Part shown: positions 36,386 through 42,955 of the stretch, piece by piece
Layout of the letters: every line of letters starts with the position of its first letter
Position numbering within the stretch: the first letter of the stretch is position 1
DNA from: Gilliamella sp. Choc4-2
GTDB lineage: Bacteria; Pseudomonadota; Gammaproteobacteria; Enterobacterales; Orbaceae
Direction of reading: 5' to 3'
DNA: 42,955 bases
Assembly (NCBI RefSeq): GCF_001690355.1
Contig: NZ_LZHG01000012.1
Location: 1 to 42,955, forward strand
Position numbers and translations under genes: made by a program
The notes under the pieces: model-generated
Database searches by the model: none
What the model was told of the DNA's origin: nothing
What the model saw: only the letters and a program-made list of their open reading frames with translations

Positions 36386-39052
36386 ATGTCGGACATGCAA
36401 ATGAATGATATCGATCCCGTCGAAACACGAGATTGGCTACAAAGTGTTGAGTCAATTATCCGTGAAGAAGGAATCGAACGTGCGCAGTATATTATTGAAC
36501 AAATAGTCAATAAGGCGAGAGATGGAGGTGTACCGTTACTTTTTGGTTCTTCAACAAGTAATTATATAAATACTATTCCAGTAGAAGAACAACCTGCTTA
36601 TCCTGGCGATTGGGAAATAGAAAGACGCATTCGTTCAATTGTTCGTTGGAATGCCATTATGATGGTACTAAGGGCATCAAAGAAAGATCTGGAACTTGGT
36701 GGTCATATGGCATCATTCCAATCAGCGGCTACATTTTATGAAGTTTGTTTTAATCATTTTTTCCGAGCACGCAATGAAAAAGATGGCGGCGATTTAATTT
36801 ATTTCCAAGGGCATATTTCACCTGGGGTTTATTCGAGAGCATTTATTGAAGGTCGTTTAACTGAAGAACAATTAGATAATTTCCGCCAAGAAGTACATGG
36901 TAAAGGGTTACCTTCTTACCCACATCCTAAACTACTCCCAGAATTCTGGCAATTCCCAACAGTATCAATGGGGCTTGGTCCTATTAGTGCAATTTACCAA
37001 GCACGTTTTTTAAAATATTTAGAAAATCGTGGACTAAAAGATACTTCTGAACAAACTGTTTATGCTTTCTTAGGTGATGGTGAAATGGATGAACCAGAAT
37101 CAAAAGGGGCAATCACCGTTGCAACGCGTGAAAAACTCGATAATTTAGTGTTTGTTATCAACTGTAATTTACAACGTTTAGATGGTCCAGTAACGGGTAA
37201 TGGTAAAATCATCAATGAATTAGAAGGTGTTTTTGGTGGTGCCGGTTGGAATGTTATTAAAGTTCTTTGGGGTGATCGTTGGGATAAATTATTACAAAAG
37301 GATAAATCAGGTAAATTAATTCGCTTAATGAATGAAACGCTAGATGGTGATTATCAAACATTAAAATCTAAAGATGGCGCTTATGTTCGTGAGCATTTCT
37401 TCGGCAAATATCCTGAAACTGCAGAATTAGTTAAAGATATGTCTGATGAAGAAATCTTTAGATTAAACCGTGGTGGTCAAGATCCAGCTAAAATGTTCGC
37501 TGCATTCCAACGAGCAAAAGAAACGAAAGATCGCCCAACAGTTATTCTTGCTCACACCATTAAAGGTTATGGAATGGGAGCTGCAGCTGAAGCAAAAAAT
37601 ATTGCACACCAAGTGAAAAAAATGAATATGGATGGCGTGCGTCATGTTCGTGATTTCTTCAATATTCCAGTAACAGATGAAGCACTTGAAAAATTACCAT
37701 ACATCAAATTTGAAGAACATACTCCAGAATACAAGTATATCCATGAGCGTCGTAATGCATTACATGGTTACGTTCCATCGCGATTAACTAAGTTCTCTGG
37801 TACTGTTTCTATTCCACCACTAAGTGAATTCTCTTCATTACTTGAAGCACAATCAAAAGAAATATCAACCACAATTGCGTTTGTCCGAGCACTTAACATT
37901 ATGCTGAAGGATAAAGAATTAGCACCACGATTAGTACCAATTCTAGCTGACGAAGCTCGTACTTTTGGTATGGAAGGCTTATTCCGTCAAATTGGTATTT
38001 ATAATCCACATGGTCAAAAATACACGCCACAAGATAGAGAGCAAGTAGCTTATTATCGTGAAGATGAAAAAGGGCAAATCCTACAGGAAGGAATTAACGA
38101 ATGTGGTGCAACGGCATCATGGTTAGCTGCTGCAACATCATATAGCACTAATGATTTCCCAATGATTCCTTTCTACATTTACTATTCAATGTTTGGATTC
38201 CAACGTATTGGCGATTTAATGTGGGCAGCAGGTGATCAACAAGCACGTGGATTTATGATTGGTGGCACATCAGGTCGTACAACATTAAATGGTGAAGGCT
38301 TACAACATCAAGATGGTCATAGCCATATTCAATCATTAACCATCCCTAATTGTATCTCATATGATCCAGCTTATGCTTATGAAGTTGCGGTAATCATGCA
38401 AGATGGTTTACGTCGTATGTATGGTGAACAAGAAAATGTTTATTACTACATTACAACACTTAATGAAAATTATGCACAACCTGCAATGCCCGAAGGTGCA
38501 GAAGAAGGCATTCGTCGTGGTATTTATAAACTAGATACCGTTGAAGGTCAAAAAGGCAAACCAACAGTACAGTTATTAGGTTCTGGTTCAATTTTACGTC
38601 ATGTACGTGAAGCAGCTGATATTTTAGCGAAAAACTATGGTATTAGCTCTGAAGTTTATAGTGTAACATCCTTTACAGAGCTTGCTCGTGATGGACAAGA
38701 TTGTGAACGTTACAATATGTTACACCCAAGCGAAGCACCTAAAGTTCCTTATGTTGCTCAAATTATGAATAATAATCCAGCAGTGGTTTCAACTGATTAC
38801 ATGAAAATCTTTGCTGAGCAAATTCGTGGATTTGTTCCTGCTGAAAGTTACCGAGTACTTGGCACAGATGGTTTTGGTCGAAGTGACAGCCGTGAAAATT
38901 TACGTCATCATTTTGAAGTTGATGCATCTTATGTCGTTGTTGCTGCATTGGGTGAACTTGCTAAACGCGGTGATATTGACGCAAGTGTTGTTGAAGACGC
39001 GATCAAAAAGTTCGAGATCAATGCTGATAAACTTAACCCACGAATTGCATAA
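36386..39052 (+). CDS. aceE: Pyruvate dehydrogenase E1 component (homodimeric)
   Basis: Thiamine-diphosphate enzyme that decarboxylates pyruvate and reductively acetylates the lipoyl domains of AceF. The 888 residues compare with 887 in E. coli. The ThDP motif begins GDGEMDEPESKGAI at residue 230 and ends near NLVFVINCNLQRLDGPV. Other conserved stretches are GHMASFQSAATFYEV, the activation loop region HTIKGYGMG, GMEGLFRQIGIY and DGEGLQHQDGHS-like GEGLQHQDGHSH. AGAGG precedes the ATG. First gene of aceE-aceF-lpdA (12-base gap to aceF). Confidence 0.99.
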   Translation: MSDMQMNDIDPVETRDWLQSVESIIREEGIERAQYIIEQIVNKARDGGVPLLFGSSTSNYINTIPVEEQPAYPGDWEIERRIRSIVRWNAIMMVLRASKKDLELGGHMASFQSAATFYEVCFNHFFRARNEKDGGDLIYFQGHISPGVYSRAFIEGRLTEEQLDNFRQEVHGKGLPSYPHPKLLPEFWQFPTVSMGLGPISAIYQARFLKYLENRGLKDTSEQTVYAFLGDGEMDEPESKGAITVATREKLDNLVFVINCNLQRLDGPVTGNGKIINELEGVFGGAGWNVIKVLWGDRWDKLLQKDKSGKLIRLMNETLDGDYQTLKSKDGAYVREHFFGKYPETAELVKDMSDEEIFRLNRGGQDPAKMFAAFQRAKETKDRPTVILAHTIKGYGMGAAAEAKNIAHQVKKMNMDGVRHVRDFFNIPVTDEALEKLPYIKFEEHTPEYKYIHERRNALHGYVPSRLTKFSGTVSIPPLSEFSSLLEAQSKEISTTIAFVRALNIMLKDKELAPRLVPILADEARTFGMEGLFRQIGIYNPHGQKYTPQDREQVAYYREDEKGQILQEGINECGATASWLAAATSYSTNDFPMIPFYIYYSMFGFQRIGDLMWAAGDQQARGFMIGGTSGRTTLNGEGLQHQDGHSHIQSLTIPNCISYDPAYAYEVAVIMQDGLRRMYGEQENVYYYITTLNENYAQPAMPEGAEEGIRRGIYKLDTVEGQKGKPTVQLLGSGSILRHVREAADILAKNYGISSEVYSVTSFTELARDGQDCERYNMLHPSEAPKVPYVAQIMNNNPAVVSTDYMKIFAEQIRGFVPAESYRVLGTDGFGRSDSRENLRHHFEVDASYVVVAALGELAKRGDIDASVVEDAIKKFEINADKLNPRIA

Positions 39053-39064
39053 GAGGTTGTCATA

Positions 39065-40663
39065 ATGAGTATTCAAATTAAATTACCTGATATCGGCGGT
39101 GATGAAGTCGAAGTAACCGAAATTCTGGTTAACGTTGGTGATAAAGTTGAGGCAGAACAGTCAATTATGACTGTTGAAGGCGACAAAGCCTCAATGGAAA
39201 TCCCTGCTCCACAAGCGGGTATTGTCAAATCCATTTCAGTAAAAATTGGTGATAAAGTCAAAACTGGCGTGGATATTATGGTTTTTGATGAACAGGGTAG
39301 CGCTGCATCGGCAGCGCCTGCTCCAGTACAAGAAGCGCCAAAAGCTGAAGTAGCAGCAGTGACAGCTGCAGCTAGTCAAATTGTTGATGTTAATGTACCT
39401 GATATCGGCGGCGACGAGGTTGAAGTGACCGAAATCTTGGTAAAAGTGGGTGACACAATATCTGTTGACGATTCATTAATTACTGTTGAGGGTGATAAAG
39501 CGTCAATGGAAGTACCAGCAACCATTGCAGGTACAGTTAAAAGTATCACGATAAAAGTGGGTGATAAAGTAAAAACAGGTTCCAAAATCATGGAATTTGA
39601 AACCACATCTAGTGCAGCTCCAGTTACTCAAGCAGCTCCAGCTGCCGCAGCTCCTGTTGCTGAAAAAGCAGCACCTGAGCCAACGCCAGCACCAGTTGCT
39701 GCAAAATCAGCGCCTGCTTCATCAAGCAATGAGTTTGTTGAAAACGATGCTTATGCTCATGCAACACCATCTGTACGTCGTTTAGCACGTGAATTTGGGG
39801 TAAATCTAGCAAAAGTTACCGCTACAGGTCCTAAAAACCGTATTTTACGTGAAGACATTCAAACTTACGTAAAAAATGCTGTTAAACAAATTGAAAGTGG
39901 CGCTACAGGTGGTGCATTACCTGGTCTATTACCATGGCCTAAAGTTGATTTTAGCAAATTTGGTGAAGTTGAAAGTTTACCATTAACTAAAATTCAAAAA
40001 GTATCAGGTGCAAATTTACACCGTAACTGGGTAATGATTCCGCATGTGACAGAATTTGATGAAACAGATATTACTGATTTAGAAGCATTTCGTAAGCAAC
40101 AAAATGCAGAAGCAGATAAGAAAAAACTTGATCTTAAGATCACTCCACTTGTGTTTATCATGAAAGCGGTAGCAAGTGCATTAACAGCGTATCCACGCTT
40201 TAATAGCTCATTATCTGAAGATGCCCAAACCTTAATTATCAAAAAATACATTAATATTGGCGTTGCTGTCGATACACCAAATGGTCTTGTAGTACCAGTA
40301 TTTAAAGATGTTGATAAAAAGGGTATTGTTGAACTTTCTCGTGAGCTTGCAGCAATTTCTAAAAAAGCGCGAGAAGGTAAATTGACAGGTAGCGATATGC
40401 AAGGTGGGTGTTTCACTATTTCTAGCCTTGGCGGTATCGGTACGACCTCGTTTACACCAATTGTTAATGCACCAGAAGTGGGTATTTTAGGTGTATCTCG
40501 CTCTAGCATGAAACCAGTTTGGAATGGCAAAGAGTTTACACCGCGTCTAATGTTACCTTTATCATTATCATTCGATCACCGAGTGATTGATGGGGCGGAT
40601 GGTGCCCGTTTCTTAAGTCATATTGTTAACGTCTTATCCGACTTACGTCGTTTAGTGATGTAA
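39065..40663 (+). CDS. aceF: Pyruvate dehydrogenase E2, dihydrolipoamide acetyltransferase (two lipoyl domains)
   Basis: Core of the complex: accepts acetyl from E1 on lipoyl-lysine and passes it to CoA. The 532 residues contain two lipoyl domains (about 1-75 and 105-180) with lipoyl Lys41 and Lys145 (GDKAS), Ala/Pro-rich flexible linkers, a peripheral-subunit-binding domain (about 228-265, [19 protein letters not shown]) and the catalytic domain (about 300-532) with His505 and Asp509 in [11 protein letters not shown]. coli AceF has three lipoyl domains (630 residues), so this is a shorter form. Lipoylation would be by LipB and LipA encoded next door. Confidence 0.98.
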   Translation: MSIQIKLPDIGGDEVEVTEILVNVGDKVEAEQSIMTVEGDKASMEIPAPQAGIVKSISVKIGDKVKTGVDIMVFDEQGSAASAAPAPVQEAPKAEVAAVTAAASQIVDVNVPDIGGDEVEVTEILVKVGDTISVDDSLITVEGDKASMEVPATIAGTVKSITIKVGDKVKTGSKIMEFETTSSAAPVTQAAPAAAAPVAEKAAPEPTPAPVAAKSAPASSSNEFVENDAYAHATPSVRRLAREFGVNLAKVTATGPKNRILREDIQTYVKNAVKQIESGATGGALPGLLPWPKVDFSKFGEVESLPLTKIQKVSGANLHRNWVMIPHVTEFDETDITDLEAFRKQQNAEADKKKLDLKITPLVFIMKAVASALTAYPRFNSSLSEDAQTLIIKKYINIGVAVDTPNGLVVPVFKDVDKKGIVELSRELAAISKKAREGKLTGSDMQGGCFTISSLGGIGTTSFTPIVNAPEVGILGVSRSSMKPVWNGKEFTPRLMLPLSLSFDHRVIDGADGARFLSHIVNVLSDLRRLVM

Positions 40664-40679
40664 TTAAGGAGATCAAATT

Positions 40680-42104
40680 ATGAGTCAAGATGTTAAAACA
40701 CAAGTTGTCGTTTTAGGGGCTGGACCAGCGGGTTATTCCGCTGCGTTCCGTGCAGCCGACCTTGGACTAGAAGTTACCCTTGTTGAACGTTATTCAACAC
40801 TTGGTGGTGTTTGTTTAAATGTAGGCTGTATTCCATCAAAAGCATTACTTCATGTTGCTAAAGTAATGGATGAAGCAAAATCATTAACCGAACATGGTAT
40901 CCATTTTGGTACACCTAGACTTGAATTAGACAAAGTGCGCGGTTGGAAAGAAAAAGTCATTAGTCAACTGACTAATGGACTAGCAGGTATGGCCAAAATG
41001 CGCAAAGTTAATGTTATTCAAGGTGAAGCACAGTTTACCGGTAGTCATACAATGGAGGTGACTTCATCAAAAGGGATCACTAAGATCACCTTTGATAATG
41101 CGATTATTGCAGCGGGCTCTCGTCCAATCAAGTTGCCTTTTATTCCACATGATGATCCGCGTATTTGGGATTCTACAGATGCCTTAGCGCTAACCACCAT
41201 TCCTAAAAAATTATTATTAATGGGTGGCGGAATTATAGGTCTTGAAATGGGAACTGTATACCATGCACTTGGTTCAGAAGTTGATGTTGTTGAAATGTTT
41301 GACCAAGTGATCCCGGCTGCAGATAAAGATGTAATTAAAGTCTTTACTAAACAGATCCAAAAGAAATTCACGTTACGATTGGAAACTAAAGTTACTACCG
41401 TTGAAGCAAAACATGATGCAATTTATGTCACCATGGAAAAGAAAGACGGAACTACCGAAACCCATACTTATGATGCGGTATTAGTTGCAATTGGCCGTAC
41501 ACCAAATGGTAAATTAATTAGTGCCGAAAAAGCAGGCGTTAATGTTACTGACCGTGGATTTATCGAAGTGGATAAACAAATGCGCACCAACGTACCACAC
41601 ATTTATGCCATTGGTGATATTGTGGGGCAACCAATGCTTGCGCACAAAGGCGTACATGAAGGGCATGTAGCAGCAGAAGTGATTGCTGGTAAAAAACACT
41701 TCTTTGATCCAAAAACCATTCCTTCTATCGCTTACACAGAACCGGAAGTTGCCTGGGTAGGTTTAACTGAAAAAGAAGCGAAAGAAAAAGGTATTGATTA
41801 TGAAGTATCAATTTTCCCATGGGCAGCCTCAGGACGAGCCATCGCTTCTGATTGTTCTGAAGGAATGACAAAACTGATCTTCAATAAAGCAGATAATCGC
41901 TTATTAGGTGGTGCAGTTGTTGGGGTCAATGGTGGTGAATTGCTTGGCGAAATCACTTTAGCCGTTGAAATGGGCTGTGATGCAGAAGATATTGCCTTAA
42001 CCATTCATGCTCACCCAACTTTGCATGAATCGATCGGCTTAGCTTCTGAAATTTATGAAGGTTCAGTTACCGATTTACCTAATGCTAAAGCGATAAAGAA
42101 ATAA
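40680..42104 (+). CDS. lpdA: Dihydrolipoyl dehydrogenase (E3)
   Basis: FAD enzyme that reoxidises dihydrolipoamide on E2 with NAD+. Length is 474 residues, as in E. coli. FAD-binding GAGPAGYSAAFRAADLG (13-29), redox-active Cys45 and Cys50 (GGVCLNVGCIPSKALL), NAD-binding GGGIIGLEMG, the second FAD motif YAIGDIVGQPMLAHKG and the C-terminal HAHPTLHES with the catalytic His are present. AAGGAG lies 8 bases before the ATG, 16 bases after aceF. It probably also serves 2-oxoglutarate dehydrogenase and the glycine cleavage system elsewhere. Confidence 0.99.
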   Translation: MSQDVKTQVVVLGAGPAGYSAAFRAADLGLEVTLVERYSTLGGVCLNVGCIPSKALLHVAKVMDEAKSLTEHGIHFGTPRLELDKVRGWKEKVISQLTNGLAGMAKMRKVNVIQGEAQFTGSHTMEVTSSKGITKITFDNAIIAAGSRPIKLPFIPHDDPRIWDSTDALALTTIPKKLLLMGGGIIGLEMGTVYHALGSEVDVVEMFDQVIPAADKDVIKVFTKQIQKKFTLRLETKVTTVEAKHDAIYVTMEKKDGTTETHTYDAVLVAIGRTPNGKLISAEKAGVNVTDRGFIEVDKQMRTNVPHIYAIGDIVGQPMLAHKGVHEGHVAAEVIAGKKHFFDPKTIPSIAYTEPEVAWVGLTEKEAKEKGIDYEVSIFPWAASGRAIASDCSEGMTKLIFNKADNRLLGGAVVGVNGGELLGEITLAVEMGCDAEDIALTIHAHPTLHESIGLASEIYEGSVTDLPNAKAIKK

Positions 42105-42584
42105 AAAATTAATATTAGTTATTCTTTTTTTATTCATGTTTAAATACCGTTAGTTATACTAACGGTATTTTTATTTTTAAAATTCTATTTAGTCATTATA
42201 GTTTTATTATTAATAATTCTACATACAGAATATATAGTGTTTTTTTAAAATATAATTTATTGCATTAAAAGGCGTTAATAAAAATTAACCGATTAAAAAT
42301 AGACTTCTTTGTGAATTTCATAATTAATTTTGTAAATTTTGTTAATAAAATTTTGTTTTTTTGACCATTAATCTATATCATTTCAGAGCATAATTATAAT
42401 GTAATAACAATTAATTGATTTATCTAAGTAATGATAGTTTATGAACAGACTGCCGTTTTAAAAAAATCAGAATGGTAAAATATGGACTTATTTTATGTGT
42501 GATGGTAAATCACAATTGAAATAGACATTAAAAGCAGTTCGACTAATGCAATAATTAGATAGAATGGAATAAAAAGGATAAAAA
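42105..42584. other. AT-rich spacer between lpdA and vgrG
   Basis: 480 bases with the lpdA terminator at the start and no gene. It is very AT-rich until about 42420, and must contain the vgrG promoter near its end. No clear promoter, repeat or tRNA was seen. Confidence 0.5.
42142..42178 (+). terminator. Intrinsic terminator of the pyruvate dehydrogenase operon
   Basis: A perfect 13-bp stem (42142-42154 with 42158-42170, containing ACCGTTAGT/ACTAACGGT) around a TAT loop, followed by TTATTTTT. It starts 37 bases after the lpdA stop codon. Confidence 0.92.
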
Positions 42585-42955
42585 ATGGCAAAAGATTTAA
42601 ATCCAATCATCCATCAAGTGGGTAAAACGTTAATCAGCGGATTATCAAACACCGAAAACCACAACCGTTACACACTAACCATTGATGAACTCAGCACTCC
42701 TATATCGGTGTTAAACGTCAAAGGCGAAGAGGCCTTAAACCAGCTGTGGCATTACACCATTACTTTTACCAGCGCCAATAAAACCCTATCTACCGATGCT
42801 TTTTTAAACCAACCGGCTACTTTCTCATTTAATTCTGTTGTAAGCGATGCGCTCAGTTCTGCAATCCGTGCCTTGGGTGATTTTACCAATGATAAAAGCA
42901 CCCGCAAGGTTTATGGCATTATCACCGAGTTTAGCCAATTATCGGTGAATAAAGA
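42585..42955 (+). CDS. vgrG: Type VI secretion tip protein VgrG, 5' part only
   Basis: The frame opens at ATG 42585 (AAGGATA 5 bases upstream) and runs off the window after 123 codons. The translated start MAKDLNPIIHQVGKTLI continues with YTLTIDELSTPISVLNVKGE, EALNQLWHYTITFTS and ALGDFTNDKSTRKVYGIITEF, matching the N-terminal gp27-like domain of VgrG, the spike trimer that tips the T6SS tube and carries effectors. Effector-domain content cannot be judged. Base composition is clearly less AT-rich than the flanks, as often seen in mobile vgrG/effector islands. Downstream sequence would show whether effector and immunity genes follow. Confidence 0.87.
   Translation, partial: MAKDLNPIIHQVGKTLISGLSNTENHNRYTLTIDELSTPISVLNVKGEEALNQLWHYTITFTSANKTLSTDAFLNQPATFSFNSVVSDALSSAIRALGDFTNDKSTRKVYGIITEFSQLSVNK

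Noticed and set aside
39994-40530. Minus-strand frame of 178 codons inside aceF
   Set aside because: Opposite-strand shadow of a well-conserved gene; no family features.
1-42955. CRISPR arrays, tRNA or rRNA genes, insertion sequences
   Set aside because: No regularly spaced direct repeats, no tRNA-like cloverleaf or rRNA sequence and no transposase frame were recognised by reading both strands.

Overview
The window is about 43 kb of very AT-rich DNA with gammaproteobacterial gene content. Most single-copy proteins (LpxK, KdsB, FabA, YejM, LipA/LipB, AceE, CorA, SSB) are enterobacterial in length and key residues. The composition, the synteny and the large surface proteins suggest Orbaceae (a Gilliamella-like insect-gut symbiont). 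That assignment is inference; no rRNA or other taxonomic marker is present.

Layout. (1) 279-2588: comEC. (2) 2921-17671: one seven-gene operon for a specialised type I secretion system: a MotA/TolQ-like channel protein, a TolC-like outer-membrane lipoprotein, a MotB/SiiA-like membrane protein, an HlyD-like adaptor, two tandem ~1300-residue repeat proteins and an ABC transporter. The composition matches the Salmonella SPI-4 Sii system, with the giant adhesin SiiE replaced by two RTX-like repeat proteins. The operon lies between comEC and lpxK, where enterobacteria carry msbA; no msbA is seen. (3) 18145-20820: lpxK, ycaR, kdsB and a DUF2461 gene interrupted by one TGA. (4) 20843-26036: a decayed MarC-family remnant, ssb, corA, glk-ycgL-ycgN, then yggT and yggS on the minus strand. 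(5) 26061-28514: yggR/pilT-like, proC and a cold-shock gene. (6) 28515-32191: a decayed gene, then a nuclease, fabA and lonB/ycbZ on the minus strand. (7) 32373-42104: yejM, lipB-lipA (minus strand) and the pyruvate dehydrogenase operon aceE-aceF-lpdA. (8) 42585 to the end: 5' part of a T6SS vgrG with visibly higher GC.

The most notable system is the secretion operon. Its channel pair keeps the membrane Asp expected of a proton-conducting stator. The nucleotide-binding domain of its only ABC transporter has lost the LSGGQ signature, the catalytic Glu after Walker B and the H-loop His, but keeps Walker A and the Q-loop Gln. This raises the question of how export is powered: by a second ATPase, by a non-hydrolytic ABC subunit, or with a larger share from the proton-motive force. 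The two substrates align over their whole length (N-terminal cap, variable linker, shared ~140-residue module, ten long repeat units, shared C-terminal signal), which points to duplication of a whole gene.

Elsewhere, lipid A and envelope genes (lpxK, kdsB, fabA, yejM) recur, and the lipoate genes lipB-lipA sit divergently beside aceE/aceF/lpdA, whose enzymes need lipoylation.
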